DNA of 64,000 nucleotides from Christiangramia bathymodioli (GTDB taxonomy: Bacteria > Bacteroidota > Bacteroidia > Flavobacteriales > Flavobacteriaceae). Within the stretch, counting starts at the first letter, position 1. Each line of letters starts with the position of its first letter. The notes beneath the pieces are model-generated. The model saw only the letters and a list, made by a program, of their open reading frames with translations, did no database searches and was not told the origin of the DNA. Location of the stretch: assembly GCA_009735695.1 (NCBI GenBank), contig SRSL01000001.1, positions 124,048 to 188,047 on the forward strand. Direction: 5' to 3'. Shown piece after piece: positions 33,075-42,079 of this stretch. The position numbers and the translations under genes were made by a program.

Positions 33075-34724
33075 ATGTTTGAAATTTCAGAATTAAAGGC
33101 TAAAAAGCTTCCTGAGCTTAAGGAAATAGCTGCCTCACTTAATGTGCCTAAGTACAAGACCCTAAAAAAATTAGATTTGGTGTATCAAATTCTGGATTAC
33201 CAGGCATCAAATCCTAAAAAAGTACAGGAGGTTCTTACCGATGATAGCCAGGAGACGGAAAAGGAAAAGCCAAAGAAAAAGATTGGTAGCGATAAAAAGC
33301 CACAAAAATCTTCTTCAAAATCTTCACAATCTAAACCGTCAGACAAGGGTTCTTCTTCTGCACCGCAGAAGGAAGATAACCGAAGCAACACCCCATCAAG
33401 AGGCTCCAGAGATAAATCTCAATCCAGCAAAAAAGACAACCGAAGCCGTAACGATAACCGAAGCGACAAACGCAGCGACAATCGAAATGATAATCGTAGC
33501 GATAACAGGAACGACAATCGTAACGACAATAGAAATGACAATCGCAGCGATAAGAAAAGCAACGGAAACCGCGATAACCGAAATCGCTACCGCGAACCAG
33601 ATTATGAATTCGATGCGATCATAGAGAGTGAAGGAGTGTTGGACATCATGCAGGACAACTACGGTTTCCTGAGAAGTTCAGACTATAATTACCTTACCTC
33701 TCCAGATGATATTTATGTATCTCAGTCTCAGATAAGATTGTTTGGTCTAAAAACCGGAGATACAGTTCAGGGACAGATAAGACCACCAAAGGAAGGAGAA
33801 AAATATTTCCCGCTCATCAAGATCAATAAGATCAATGGGCTTGATCCTCAGGTGGTAAGAGACAGGGTTTCTTTTGAACACCTAACTCCTCTTTTCCCAA
33901 AGGAAAAATTTAATATCGCTGAAAAGCAAAGTTCTATTTCCACTAGAGTAATGGATCTTTTTGCGCCTATCGGAAAAGGTCAGCGTGGAATGATCGTTTC
34001 ACAACCAAAGACCGGTAAAACCATGCTGTTGAAGGATATTGCCAACGCGATAGCGGCCAATCATCCTGAAGTTTACCAGATCGTTCTTTTGATCGATGAA
34101 AGACCTGAGGAGGTTACCGATATGCAACGCAATGTAAAAGGTGAAGTGGTAGCTTCAACTTTCGATAAGGAAGCACATGAGCATGTAAGAGTTGCGAATA
34201 TTGTATTGGAAAAAGCTAAAAGGCTGGTAGAATGTGGGCATGATGTGGTGATCCTTCTAGACTCCATTACACGTCTTGCACGAGCTTACAACACCGTACA
34301 ACCTGCCAGTGGTAAGGTATTAAGTGGTGGTGTTGATGCGAACGCATTACACAAACCCAAAAGGTTCTTTGGAGCTGCACGTAATATCGAAAACGGTGGT
34401 TCGCTTTCTATCATAGCAACCGCCCTTACAGAAACTGGTTCCAAAATGGACGAAGTGATCTTCGAGGAATTCAAGGGAACCGGTAATATGGAACTACAGT
34501 TAGATCGAAGAATCTCTAACAGAAGAATATTCCCTGCCATCGATCTTGTTTCTTCAAGTACGCGTCGTGATGACCTGTTACTGGATGAAAACACCATTCA
34601 GAGAATGTGGATCATGAGAAAATATCTTGCCGATATGAATCCTGTGGAAGCCATGGAATTCATTAACGACAGAATCAAGCAGACCAAAAACAATGAAGAG
34701 TTCTTAATCTCCATGAACGGTTAA
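33075..34724 (+). CDS. rho: Transcription termination factor Rho with low-complexity insert
   Basis: A 549-residue Rho, longer than the 419 of E. coli. The order is a Rho N-terminal helical domain (1 to about 55), a disordered basic/polar insert (about 60-175) rich in Ser, Lys, then Asn, Asp and Arg, an RNA-binding cold-shock-like domain beginning [12 protein letters not shown] near 197, and the RecA-like ATPase. The ATPase has PKTGKTM near 314, RPEEVTDM near 344, [16 protein letters not shown] near 392 and [23 protein letters not shown]. The helicase stops transcription by threading RNA. The insert is typical in kind for Bacteroidota and may promote RNA binding or phase separation. Confidence 0.96.
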   Translation: MFEISELKAKKLPELKEIAASLNVPKYKTLKKLDLVYQILDYQASNPKKVQEVLTDDSQETEKEKPKKKIGSDKKPQKSSSKSSQSKPSDKGSSSAPQKEDNRSNTPSRGSRDKSQSSKKDNRSRNDNRSDKRSDNRNDNRSDNRNDNRNDNRNDNRSDKKSNGNRDNRNRYREPDYEFDAIIESEGVLDIMQDNYGFLRSSDYNYLTSPDDIYVSQSQIRLFGLKTGDTVQGQIRPPKEGEKYFPLIKINKINGLDPQVVRDRVSFEHLTPLFPKEKFNIAEKQSSISTRVMDLFAPIGKGQRGMIVSQPKTGKTMLLKDIANAIAANHPEVYQIVLLIDERPEEVTDMQRNVKGEVVASTFDKEAHEHVRVANIVLEKAKRLVECGHDVVILLDSITRLARAYNTVQPASGKVLSGGVDANALHKPKRFFGAARNIENGGSLSIIATALTETGSKMDEVIFEEFKGTGNMELQLDRRISNRRIFPAIDLVSSSTRRDDLLLDENTIQRMWIMRKYLADMNPVEAMEFINDRIKQTKNNEEFLISMNG

Positions 34725-34750
34725 GCAAACTGTTAAACCCTACTTTAACA

Positions 34751-34777
34751 GCCACGCCGAAAAGCGTGGCTTTTTTA
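34751..34777 (+). terminator. Terminator of rho
   Basis: GCCACGC pairs perfectly with GCGTGGC around a six-base loop and is followed by six Ts, 26 bases after the stop. Confidence 0.85.
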
Positions 34778-34873
34778 TTTTAAAAACTTCAGGACAGGCT
34801 TCACACTGTATTTCCTGCTTTCATTTAAAATTCAGAAATAAAAAAAGACCTCATTTCTCAATGAAGTCTTTAG

Positions 34874-34946
34874 AGCGGGAGACCGGGTTCGAACCGGCGA
34901 CATTCAGCTTGGAAGGCTGACGCTCTACCAACTGAGCTACTCCCGC
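34874..34946 (-). tRNA. tRNA-Gly (anticodon TCC)
   Basis: A 73-base cloverleaf on the minus strand. The acceptor GCGGGAG pairs with CTCCCGC, with discriminator T. The anticodon stem TCAGC/GCTGA encloses CTTCCAA, giving anticodon TCC. The T-arm has GGTTCGAACCC. CCA is not encoded. It reads GGA and GGG codons. Confidence 0.95.
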
Positions 34947-34984
34947 ATTGATAGAGATAAAATGTTTTTTTCAGGCGTTTCAAT

Positions 34985-35034
34985 CATTCAGCTTGGATAC
35001 GCCAGAGGCGGACTACCAAGTGAGCTAATCCCGC
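34985..35034 (-). pseudogene. Decayed tRNA-Gly-like fragment
   Basis: Read on the minus strand this starts GGCGGGATTAGCTCACTTGG, matching the first 23 bases of the adjacent tRNA-Gly with two changes. It ends CCAAGCTGAATG, identical to the anticodon-arm 3' side of that tRNA. The middle has diverged, the anticodon stem is broken, and there is no T-arm or 3' acceptor strand. It is a broken duplicate, about 40 bases upstream of the intact gene. Confidence 0.7.
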
Positions 35035-35229
35035 CTGTGCCTGCAAATATAAATGGATTCCTTTTCATAAACCAAAAAAATATTCAGCTTTTTTTATTTC
35101 AATTATACCATTGGTCTATCCGGAAAAAAATCAAATTTATATCGCCTTTAAAATCTTGTTAAATGCCCTGCCTTTGATTCTAAATTCTAACAAATAAGTT
35201 CTATTTTTAGCCAACACTTGATTTAATCA

Positions 35230-35799
35230 ATGACATATATGGATTTCAAAAAAAATAAAGGCGGAAAAATTCAGGATTTAATAGAAGGAAAATTATTGGA
35301 AAAACGACAGGTTTACCTTTGGGGAATGGTAGACGATAAATCTGCCAAACATGTGATAGACCGTTTGGTGTACCTGGACCTTGAAGGCAAGGATGAAATT
35401 CAGCTTTTTATTAATAGCCCCGGTGGTTATGTGACCGATGGCTTTGCCATTTATGATACCATTACCAGTATAGACGCACCGGTATCGACCATCTGCACAG
35501 GATTGGCAGCATCGATGGGCTCCATCCTATTATCAGCTGGTAAGAAAGGAAGAAGATTTATTCAGCCACACGCCAAGGTCATGATACATCAGCCTAGTGG
35601 CGGTGCCCGTGGACAGGCTTCAAATATCGAAATAGCCGCCAATGAGATCCTGAAAACAAAACACCTGAGCGCTAAGATTCTAGCCGAAAATTGCGGACAG
35701 AGTGTGGAAAAGGTATTAAAGGACTTTAACCGGGATTACTGGATGGATGCCGATGAGTCCCTGGATTATGGGATAGTCGACGGAATTTATAAAAAATGA
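35230..35799 (+). CDS. ClpP-like serine protease (paralogue)
   Basis: A 189-residue ClpP-fold protein. The catalytic triad appears intact: Ser in LAASMGSILLSAG near residue 97, His in KVMIHQPSGG near 122, and Asp in the FNRDYWMD region near 171. The N-terminal processing loop differs from standard ClpP, and the sequence is divergent (IQDLIEGKLLEKRQVYLWGMVDD), so it is probably a second ClpP rather than the main one. It is followed by a GNAT gene (one base gap) and an L,D-transpeptidase gene, likely an operon. No Clp ATPase lies nearby. Confidence 0.85.
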   Translation: MTYMDFKKNKGGKIQDLIEGKLLEKRQVYLWGMVDDKSAKHVIDRLVYLDLEGKDEIQLFINSPGGYVTDGFAIYDTITSIDAPVSTICTGLAASMGSILLSAGKKGRRFIQPHAKVMIHQPSGGARGQASNIEIAANEILKTKHLSAKILAENCGQSVEKVLKDFNRDYWMDADESLDYGIVDGIYKK

Positions 35800-35800
35800 T

Positions 35801-36082
35801 ATGGAAATTAAGCATAAGGAAATTGACAGCAGGGGGATGTTCTATATCGAGAGTGATAAAGGACTTATAGCCGAGCTTACCTATATTAAATCAGATAGCA
35901 ACGTATTGACGATTGATCATACTGAGGTAAAAAGGGAAATGGAAAACCGTGGAATTGGCAGCAGCCTGGTAGAGAAAAGTGTGGAATATGCCAGGGAAAA
36001 CAATTACAAGATCGAGCCTTTATGCCCTTTTGCAGAAGTTCAGTTCGAGAGGAATGCTTCCTATAAGGATGTAAGAGCCTGA
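35801..36082 (+). CDS. Small GNAT-family N-acetyltransferase (Acetyltransf_CG type)
   Basis: A 93-residue single-domain protein of the short GNAT group. It shows EVKREMENRGIGSSLVEKSVEYARENNYKI (acetyl-CoA pyrophosphate loop with R/GxGxxL) and LCPFAEVQFERN, the conserved CPF/Y-x-x-x-[WYF] ending. Such proteins resemble YjdJ/human NATD1; their substrates are unknown. It starts one base after the clpP-like stop and precedes the transpeptidase lipoprotein gene, so it is probably co-transcribed. Confidence 0.85.
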   Translation: MEIKHKEIDSRGMFYIESDKGLIAELTYIKSDSNVLTIDHTEVKREMENRGIGSSLVEKSVEYARENNYKIEPLCPFAEVQFERNASYKDVRA

Positions 36083-36109
36083 TAAATTTTGGTTTTTAAA
36101 TTCCGGCTT

Positions 36110-37732
36110 ATGCGTTCTCGCCTACTTATTTTTCATCTAATAATCTTCATGATTTTATTTTCAGGATGTAAAAATGAGGAAAAGACAGATGCTCAGAATA
36201 AAGAATCTCAGCCTGAGGAGATAGCTCAACTTACCCAAACCGCAAACCTTAAGGATTATGTTCTCGAAACAGACACCACAGAGGTTTACGAATCTGGGGA
36301 GGTATTGGAATTCTATAGGGAAAACGATTTTCAGCCTGTTTGGAATGACCAGGAGATAAGAGCAGAACTATTTGGGTTCATTTCTCAAATAGATTCTGAA
36401 GGCCTGTTTCCAGAAGATTATCATTATTTACAAATCGAAGCTTTACTGAATTCCCTGAATCAAAACAGCGAAAAAAACAATACCCGGCTGGAGATCTTGC
36501 TTACCGATGCAAGTCTGAAACTGATACGGCATCTGGCTTCTGGAAAGCTAAATCCCGCCGAAATTCATGAGATCTGGGGCCTGCCATTAAATGAAGTGCA
36601 GCCGAAAACGGTTTTGAAGAATGCGATTTCGCAGGATCGACTGGCAAAAACTTTCGAAAGCTTAAGTCCCGACAATCCAGTTTACCAGGGATTAAAAAAA
36701 GCCTTAAAGGAGTATGATCTTAGTGAGTTTGAAACAGATTCTACTACCCAAATTAGGCCAGGGAAATTGATCAGACCAGGCGAATCCAGCGACCGGCTGG
36801 CTGAAGTTGGCAAGAGACTTACCGAATTAGGGCTTTATAAGGGCTCAATAGACACTATTTATACCCATAAGCTGGAACTAGCTGTAAAACAGTTCCAAAA
36901 GGAAAGCGGGCTTCAGGTTGACGGATTGCTGGGCAATTCAACAATTACCAATATGAACATGAACCGAAAAGACAGATATCAGCAGATCCTGATCAATATG
37001 GAGAGATGGAGATGGTATCCCCGTGATTTAGGAGATCATTATATCATAATCAATATTCCTGATTACCGCCTGAGCGTAATCAAGGATAAGGACACCATAA
37101 GCAATCATAAAATAATGGTTGGCACTCGCAGCCGACAAACTCCCGTGTTTTCAGATGAGATCGAATATATCGTTTACAATCCAACCTGGACCATCCCTCC
37201 TACCATTAAAAGCAAGGATGTGATCCCGGGTGTAAGACGAGACTCCACCTATTTAAGCAGCCGAAATATTCAGGTTTACGATCAAAATGGCCAGCTGGTA
37301 GAACCAAAAGAAATAGACTGGTCATCTTCCCAGGCCCGTACCTACACCTACAGGCAGCGTTCAGGAGGCTCGAATCCTTTAGGCCGGGTAAAGATCATCT
37401 ATCCCAACAAATACATGATCTACCTGCATGACACGCCTTCCCAGGCACTTTTTGAAAGGAATACCCGTGCTCAAAGCAGCGGTTGCGTGAGAGTTCAAAA
37501 TGCTCTGGACCTCGCAAAATATCTTCTGAATGACCAGGAAGTATATACTTCTGAGGCCATAGAAGAAATTCTTGCTTCAGGCAAAACAAAGGAAATTCCA
37601 GTAAAACAGGATGTAGCCGTATATCATTTATACTGGACTGCCACCCTAGAAAATGGCAACCTCCGTTTTATTGATGATATTTACAATCTGGATAAACCGC
37701 TCTGGCAGAAATTCAAACCAGACAATGATTAA
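36110..37732 (+). CDS. YcbB/LdtD-like L,D-transpeptidase lipoprotein
   Basis: A 540-residue protein from the ATG at 36110; an upstream TTG in frame would spoil the lipoprotein leader. The leader ends in a lipobox, ILFSGC. A scaffold domain (about 50-220) is followed by a peptidoglycan-binding domain (RLAEVGKRLTELGLY... KQFQKESGLQVDGLLG near 230-290). The YkuD catalytic domain comes next, with the active site HDTPSQALFERNTRAQSSGCVRV, Cys near 460. It would form 3-3 crosslinks in peptidoglycan. It is convergent with a second transpeptidase-fold gene, sharing TTAA at the stops. Confidence 0.92.
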   Translation: MRSRLLIFHLIIFMILFSGCKNEEKTDAQNKESQPEEIAQLTQTANLKDYVLETDTTEVYESGEVLEFYRENDFQPVWNDQEIRAELFGFISQIDSEGLFPEDYHYLQIEALLNSLNQNSEKNNTRLEILLTDASLKLIRHLASGKLNPAEIHEIWGLPLNEVQPKTVLKNAISQDRLAKTFESLSPDNPVYQGLKKALKEYDLSEFETDSTTQIRPGKLIRPGESSDRLAEVGKRLTELGLYKGSIDTIYTHKLELAVKQFQKESGLQVDGLLGNSTITNMNMNRKDRYQQILINMERWRWYPRDLGDHYIIINIPDYRLSVIKDKDTISNHKIMVGTRSRQTPVFSDEIEYIVYNPTWTIPPTIKSKDVIPGVRRDSTYLSSRNIQVYDQNGQLVEPKEIDWSSSQARTYTYRQRSGGSNPLGRVKIIYPNKYMIYLHDTPSQALFERNTRAQSSGCVRVQNALDLAKYLLNDQEVYTSEAIEEILASGKTKEIPVKQDVAVYHLYWTATLENGNLRFIDDIYNLDKPLWQKFKPDND

Positions 37733-38466
37733 CGGGCCAGAAATTTAGAACTGTTAAGATAATTGGAGTCATTTTTATGAATATAAACAACCGACTCTCC
37801 CTTGATCTTATTGATCAGCTTTTTAGCGATCTTATTAGGAACCGCCGGACACCCCAGACTTCTACCTAAACGGCCGTATTTGTTAATGAATTCAGGTTCT
37901 GCATAATCGGCTCCGTGAATAACCACATAACGCTTACGCGCATTTGAATTGAACTTCTTCTCCATCCCATCTATAAAAAGGGAAAGACCGTTCTTTCCAT
38001 AATAAGTTTCTCCTGTAACATAAAACCCAAGAGAACTTTGATTAGAATTCATGGTGTTAGAAAAATTATCGGCAAACTCCAATCCGGTATTTTTTCCATG
38101 AGCCACGAATGTATTGAATATCACTTCTTTGGTTTCCATATTCAGGATCCACATCCTTTTTTCAGTAGAAGAAAGATCAAAATCAACTATGGTTAAAAGG
38201 GGATTGGAAACTTTTCCGGCTTCATCAAGTTTGGTATAACCGGCAATGGCCTTTTCAAATACCGAAATCTTCGGAACCGAAACATTGTTCAGGCTAAAAT
38301 CTTCATATAGGTCGGCTACTTTTTCTTCAAAGGATTTTTCGGTTTTGGCTTCTATAGGGATCTCGGGCTTAGAATTTAGATCTTTAGAATCTTCGATTTC
38401 AGTTGTATTACTAAATGCAAATGAGAATATCAAAACTCCAACAATACTAAAAATTCTATACTTCAT
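37729..38466 (-). CDS. YkuD_2-type murein L,D-transpeptidase-like protein
   Basis: A 245-residue exported protein with a signal peptide (MKYRIFSIVGVLIFSFAFSN). The C-terminal domain carries the transpeptidase-type motif VVIHGADYAEPEFI and GRLGRSLGCPAVP, i.e. His and Cys of the YkuD_2 group. The HGxx...SxGC pattern is complete. Members are predicted murein L,D-transpeptidases or carboxypeptidases, but few have been tested. It stands convergent to the larger LdtD-like gene, which puts two cell-wall crosslinking-type enzymes next to each other. Confidence 0.88.
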   Translation of the reverse strand: MKYRIFSIVGVLIFSFAFSNTTEIEDSKDLNSKPEIPIEAKTEKSFEEKVADLYEDFSLNNVSVPKISVFEKAIAGYTKLDEAGKVSNPLLTIVDFDLSSTEKRMWILNMETKEVIFNTFVAHGKNTGLEFADNFSNTMNSNQSSLGFYVTGETYYGKNGLSLFIDGMEKKFNSNARKRYVVIHGADYAEPEFINKYGRLGRSLGCPAVPNKIAKKLINKIKGESVVYIHKNDSNYLNSSKFLAR

Positions 38467-38692
38467 ATATCTCGTTTTTTAATTTGTGTTAAAGAAAACC
38501 AAAAGTCCTGCCAACTTACGGATTTTAAAAAGGAATTTAAAAAAATACTAAAATTTAACAATTAAGACTTTTATAACGCTCAGTATAAATACTCTAAAGC
38601 AAAATTTAGGTATCTTCACTAAACGTACAACCAGCACTATTATTTCAATTCCAGAGGAAAATCGATTGTTAAATTTTTAATTAAAACAAGCA

Positions 38693-39463
38693 ATGAGGAG
38701 TGGACGCAATATGTTAAGATTGTTGATTGGAGCAGGAATTATCCTCTTTGGAGTCATTAAATTTTGCTCTTCAGCCGAAGAAAACCCATATACCGGCGAA
38801 ACTCAATATGTAGATCTTTCTGCCGAAGAGGAAATGGCCTTAGGCGCCCAGAGCACCCCGGTGATGCTCAATGAATACGGAGGATTACATCGAGATGAAG
38901 CAGCTCAAACGCTGGTTAGACAGATAGGACAGAAACTCGTTCAAAGCAGCGTGGCGGCAAGCGCACCTTACGACTTCAAATTTTTCCTGCTTTCAGATGA
39001 AAGTACTGTTAATGCCTTTGCCCTACCCGGCGGTCCGGTTTTTATTACCTATGGCCTGTTCGCAAGATTACAGACCGAAGATCAGCTTGCCGGAGTTCTT
39101 GCGCATGAGATAGGCCATGTGATAGGAAGGCATTCTGCTCAACAAATGGCTAAACAAGGCTTTACGAACACCCTGCTAACCGGAGTGGCAGTTGGTTCAG
39201 AAAGTCATGGTGCGACCCAGGCTGCAGCTGTAATGGCAAATCTTGTAAATATGAAGTATGGACGAGGTGATGAACTGGAAAGCGATTATTTAGGTGTTAA
39301 AATTATGAGGGATGCCGGGTACGATCCGGAAGCTCTTATTGGTGTGATGGAAATCCTTGCCGAGGCATCTGGCCCAAACAGGGTTCCGGAATTTCAAAGT
39401 ACCCATCCCAACCCTGAGAACAGGATCGAAAAAATCAAGGAAGCCATAGAAGCAACACGTTAG
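38693..39463 (+). CDS. M48-family metalloprotease
   Basis: A 256-residue secreted or membrane-anchored protease. The N-terminus has one hydrophobic segment (LLIGAGIILFGVIKFCSS) that may end in a weak lipobox. The zinc site is AHEIGHVIGRHSAQQMA near residue 139 with the third ligand in DELESDYLGVKIM near 195, the BepA/YcaL-type arrangement. In E. coli such proteins clear misfolded outer-membrane proteins. The C-terminal STHPNPENRIEKI is characteristic. It is followed by gpmI on the same strand after 78 bases. Confidence 0.9.
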   Translation: MRSGRNMLRLLIGAGIILFGVIKFCSSAEENPYTGETQYVDLSAEEEMALGAQSTPVMLNEYGGLHRDEAAQTLVRQIGQKLVQSSVAASAPYDFKFFLLSDESTVNAFALPGGPVFITYGLFARLQTEDQLAGVLAHEIGHVIGRHSAQQMAKQGFTNTLLTGVAVGSESHGATQAAAVMANLVNMKYGRGDELESDYLGVKIMRDAGYDPEALIGVMEILAEASGPNRVPEFQSTHPNPENRIEKIKEAIEATR

Positions 39464-39541
39464 TTTTAATAAAAGATTATAGCCGTGAGTCAGGCTATAC
39501 TTTGAAATGTTTTTAACTTTAGGCCCCAAATTCAAGTTTAG

Positions 39542-41059
39542 ATGAATAAGAAAGTTCTATTAATGATATTAGATGGCTGGGGAATCACTCAAAATGAGGA
39601 AGTTTCAGCCATCGCAAAAGCGAATACGCCTTTCATGGATTCACTCCCAGACAGGTTTCCACACGCCAGTTTAAGGACCGACGGAATGAATGTGGGATTG
39701 CCGGAAGGACAAATGGGCAACAGCGAGGTAGGCCATATGAATTTAGGCGCCGGTCGCGTGGTATATCAGGACCTGGTTAAGATCAATATGGCTGTGGAAA
39801 AAGATACACTGAAGGATGAGCCTGTGCTGGAAGAAGCACTAACCTACGCTAAAAAGAACAATAAGCCCGTTCACTTCATGGGGCTTGTAAGCGATGGTGG
39901 GGTGCATTCCCATATTAAGCATTTAAAAGGTCTTTTGAGCGCTGCAGAAGGTTTCGGCATTAAAGAAAAATATGTCCACGCTTTTACCGATGGAAGGGAT
40001 GTAGATCCACATTCAGGTAAAGGCTTTATCAAGGATCTTCTTCCGCATTTGGAAAAGACCAATTCAAAGCTGGCTTCAATCATTGGCCGATATTATGCAA
40101 TGGACAGGGATAAAAGATGGGAACGCATCAAACAAGCCTATGACCTTATCGTGCATGGCACCGGAAAAGAGGCTACCGATCCCGTAGCTGCTATCGAAGA
40201 AAGCTATCAGGACAATGTAAGCGACGAATTTATCAAGCCAATCGTGATGACTAATGAAGATGGAACACCTGTTGCCACTCTTCGTGAGAAAGACGTCGTG
40301 ATCTACTTCAATTTCAGGACCGATCGCGGAAGGCAGTTAACCCAGGCTTTATCTCAGGATGATTTCCCCGAATATAATATGAAGAAACTTCCTTTGTATT
40401 ATGTGACCATGACCAAATATGACGATAGTTTTAAAAACATCAACGTCATCTTCAAAAAATCAAATATCAAGGCCACCCTCGGTGAGGTTCTGGAATATGA
40501 AGGGAAAAAGCAAATACGCATCGCTGAAACCGAAAAATATCCTCATGTGACCTTTTTCTTTTCGGGCGGCCGTGAAGAGCCTTTCAGCGGGGAAAAGAGA
40601 ATTATGTGCAATTCGCCCAAAGTAGCAACTTACGATCTTAAGCCAGAAATGAGTGCTTACGAGATCACAGACAAGATCGTGCCGGAACTTGAGAAAGAAT
40701 CAGCCGATTTTATCTGCCTGAATTTCGCCAATCCTGATATGGTAGGACATACCGGTGATTTCGATGCGGCGGTAAAGGCATGCGAGACCGTTGACAGTTG
40801 CGCAAAGACCGTAGCCGAAACCGCATTCAAAAAAGGCTATTCGGTTTTGATCATCGCAGACCATGGGAACAGTGAGGTAATGAAAAATGAAGATGGCAGT
40901 CCGAATACCGCACACACGACCAATCCTGTACCTCTTATTCTAATGGATAAGGAAATAAAAGAGATAAAAGAAGGTAAGCTTGGCAATATCGCTCCGACTG
41001 TATTAAAGTTAATGGGCATCCAACAGCCGGACCTGATGACAGAAGACCCTTTAATCTAA
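39542..41059 (+). CDS. gpmI: 2,3-bisphosphoglycerate-independent phosphoglycerate mutase
   Basis: A 505-residue iPGM of standard length, converting 3- to 2-phosphoglycerate in a Mn2+-dependent way. The alkaline-phosphatase-like metal site is visible in LMILDGWGI (N-terminus), QMGNSEVGHMNLGAGR with the phosphorylated Ser near residue 61, FADGRDVDPHSG-type FTDGRDV near 149, and LNFANPDMVGHTGD with IIADHGNSE near the C-terminus. It is followed at seven bases by a thioredoxin-like lipoprotein gene, probably on the same transcript. Confidence 0.97.
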   Translation: MNKKVLLMILDGWGITQNEEVSAIAKANTPFMDSLPDRFPHASLRTDGMNVGLPEGQMGNSEVGHMNLGAGRVVYQDLVKINMAVEKDTLKDEPVLEEALTYAKKNNKPVHFMGLVSDGGVHSHIKHLKGLLSAAEGFGIKEKYVHAFTDGRDVDPHSGKGFIKDLLPHLEKTNSKLASIIGRYYAMDRDKRWERIKQAYDLIVHGTGKEATDPVAAIEESYQDNVSDEFIKPIVMTNEDGTPVATLREKDVVIYFNFRTDRGRQLTQALSQDDFPEYNMKKLPLYYVTMTKYDDSFKNINVIFKKSNIKATLGEVLEYEGKKQIRIAETEKYPHVTFFFSGGREEPFSGEKRIMCNSPKVATYDLKPEMSAYEITDKIVPELEKESADFICLNFANPDMVGHTGDFDAAVKACETVDSCAKTVAETAFKKGYSVLIIADHGNSEVMKNEDGSPNTAHTTNPVPLILMDKEIKEIKEGKLGNIAPTVLKLMGIQQPDLMTEDPLI

Positions 41060-41066
41060 TTACAAC

Positions 41067-41624
41067 ATGAACAAAGCTTTGATATTACTGATCTCGGTAG
41101 CTTTAAGCTGTGGAAATACGGCAAGCACGAATCTATTAGAACCAAATCCTGTAAATGTGGAAAATGAGGAAACAGACCAGGACGATATTTTACTGGGAAA
41201 TTTTGAAAAGGAAGACCTGATGGAAAAACCCTATTCAAAATGGTTCGAGCCCAGGTATGAAAAATTCAATCCCGATGAAAATTCGATGGCTAAAATTGCT
41301 GAAAACATCAATGATTACGAGATCAAACTATTCATGGGGACCTGGTGTGCAGATAGCAAACGAGAAGTTCCAAAGTTTCTGAAGATGCTTGATATGGCCG
41401 ATTTCAACCATGAAAACCTGGAGATGGTGGCAGTAGACTATGATAAATCAACAGAAAATGGAATAGAAAAGGAATTGAATATCGAATACGTTCCTACCAT
41501 AATTTTCTATAAGGATGGAAAGGAAGTAAACCGATTTGTGGAATATCCTCAATCTGAAACACTCGAAGAAGATATTGCAAAAATCGTAACAGGTGAACCG
41601 TACAAAAATTCCTACACAAACTAA
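41067..41624 (+). CDS. Thioredoxin-like lipoprotein with CxxS active site
   Basis: A 185-residue lipoprotein: leader MNKALILLISVALSCGN with a lipobox (ALSC), a 70-residue acidic linker, then a thioredoxin fold. The active-site segment reads GTWCADSKREVPKF, i.e. C-A-D-S, so the second thiol of the usual CxxC is a serine. The cis-proline region is present as VEYVPTIIFYKDG. A monothiol site suits isomerisation or glutathionylation-type chemistry, or binding, rather than full dithiol reduction. It is presumably periplasmic. It is coupled by proximity to gpmI, with no evident functional link. Confidence 0.82.
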   Translation: MNKALILLISVALSCGNTASTNLLEPNPVNVENEETDQDDILLGNFEKEDLMEKPYSKWFEPRYEKFNPDENSMAKIAENINDYEIKLFMGTWCADSKREVPKFLKMLDMADFNHENLEMVAVDYDKSTENGIEKELNIEYVPTIIFYKDGKEVNRFVEYPQSETLEEDIAKIVTGEPYKNSYTN

Positions 41625-41676
41625 GTTAGGGCGACCGTTAAGCCTCATTTAAGAAAATATTATTTAATTTCGCAAT

Positions 41677-42075
41677 ATGCCTCAGTCTCTAACGATAGCA
41701 GTTGATTTTGACGGAACTATAGTAGAGAACAGATATCCCGAAGTTGGAAAACCTATTCTGTTCGCCTTTGAATCCCTTAAAAAATTGCAGGAAGAAGGTC
41801 ACCGGCTCATCTTATGGACGTATCGTCATGGAGTTAAACTGGACGAAGCAGTAGAGTTTTGCAGAAAGAATGGATTGGAATTCTACGCCGTCAACAAGAG
41901 TTATCCTGAAGAAGAATACGACAATACTATTAGCAGGAAAATACTGGCTGATATTTTTATTGACGACCGTAACCTCGGAGGCTTAAAAGGCTGGGGAGAA
42001 ATTTACCAAAGTTTATCGATCAATAAATCAAAAATCAAAAAAAAGAAAAAATCCGGCCTGTTCGGAAGATTTTAA
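41677..42075 (+). CDS. BT0820-type HAD-superfamily hydrolase
   Basis: A 132-residue small HAD protein. Motif I is IAVDFDGTIVEN near residue 7, motif II LILWTYR near 44, and the metal-binding motif IV is ADIFIDDRNLGG near 94. No cap domain is present, so it may act on large or polymeric phosphates, as for other capless HADs. The C-terminus is basic (KSKIKKKKKSGLFGRF). It resembles Bacteroides BT0820 by memory. It is followed by map five bases later. Confidence 0.8.
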   Translation: MPQSLTIAVDFDGTIVENRYPEVGKPILFAFESLKKLQEEGHRLILWTYRHGVKLDEAVEFCRKNGLEFYAVNKSYPEEEYDNTISRKILADIFIDDRNLGGLKGWGEIYQSLSINKSKIKKKKKSGLFGRF

Positions 42076-42079
42076 GCAT

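Noticed and set aside
33452-33558. Periodic DNA that could be read as a CRISPR-like or satellite array
   Set aside because: The repeats are short, lack spacers, and stay in frame in rho as D-N-R-[NS] codons, so they are coding low complexity.
34985-35034. A functional tRNA
   Set aside because: The anticodon stem is disrupted and the T-arm and 3' acceptor strand are missing.
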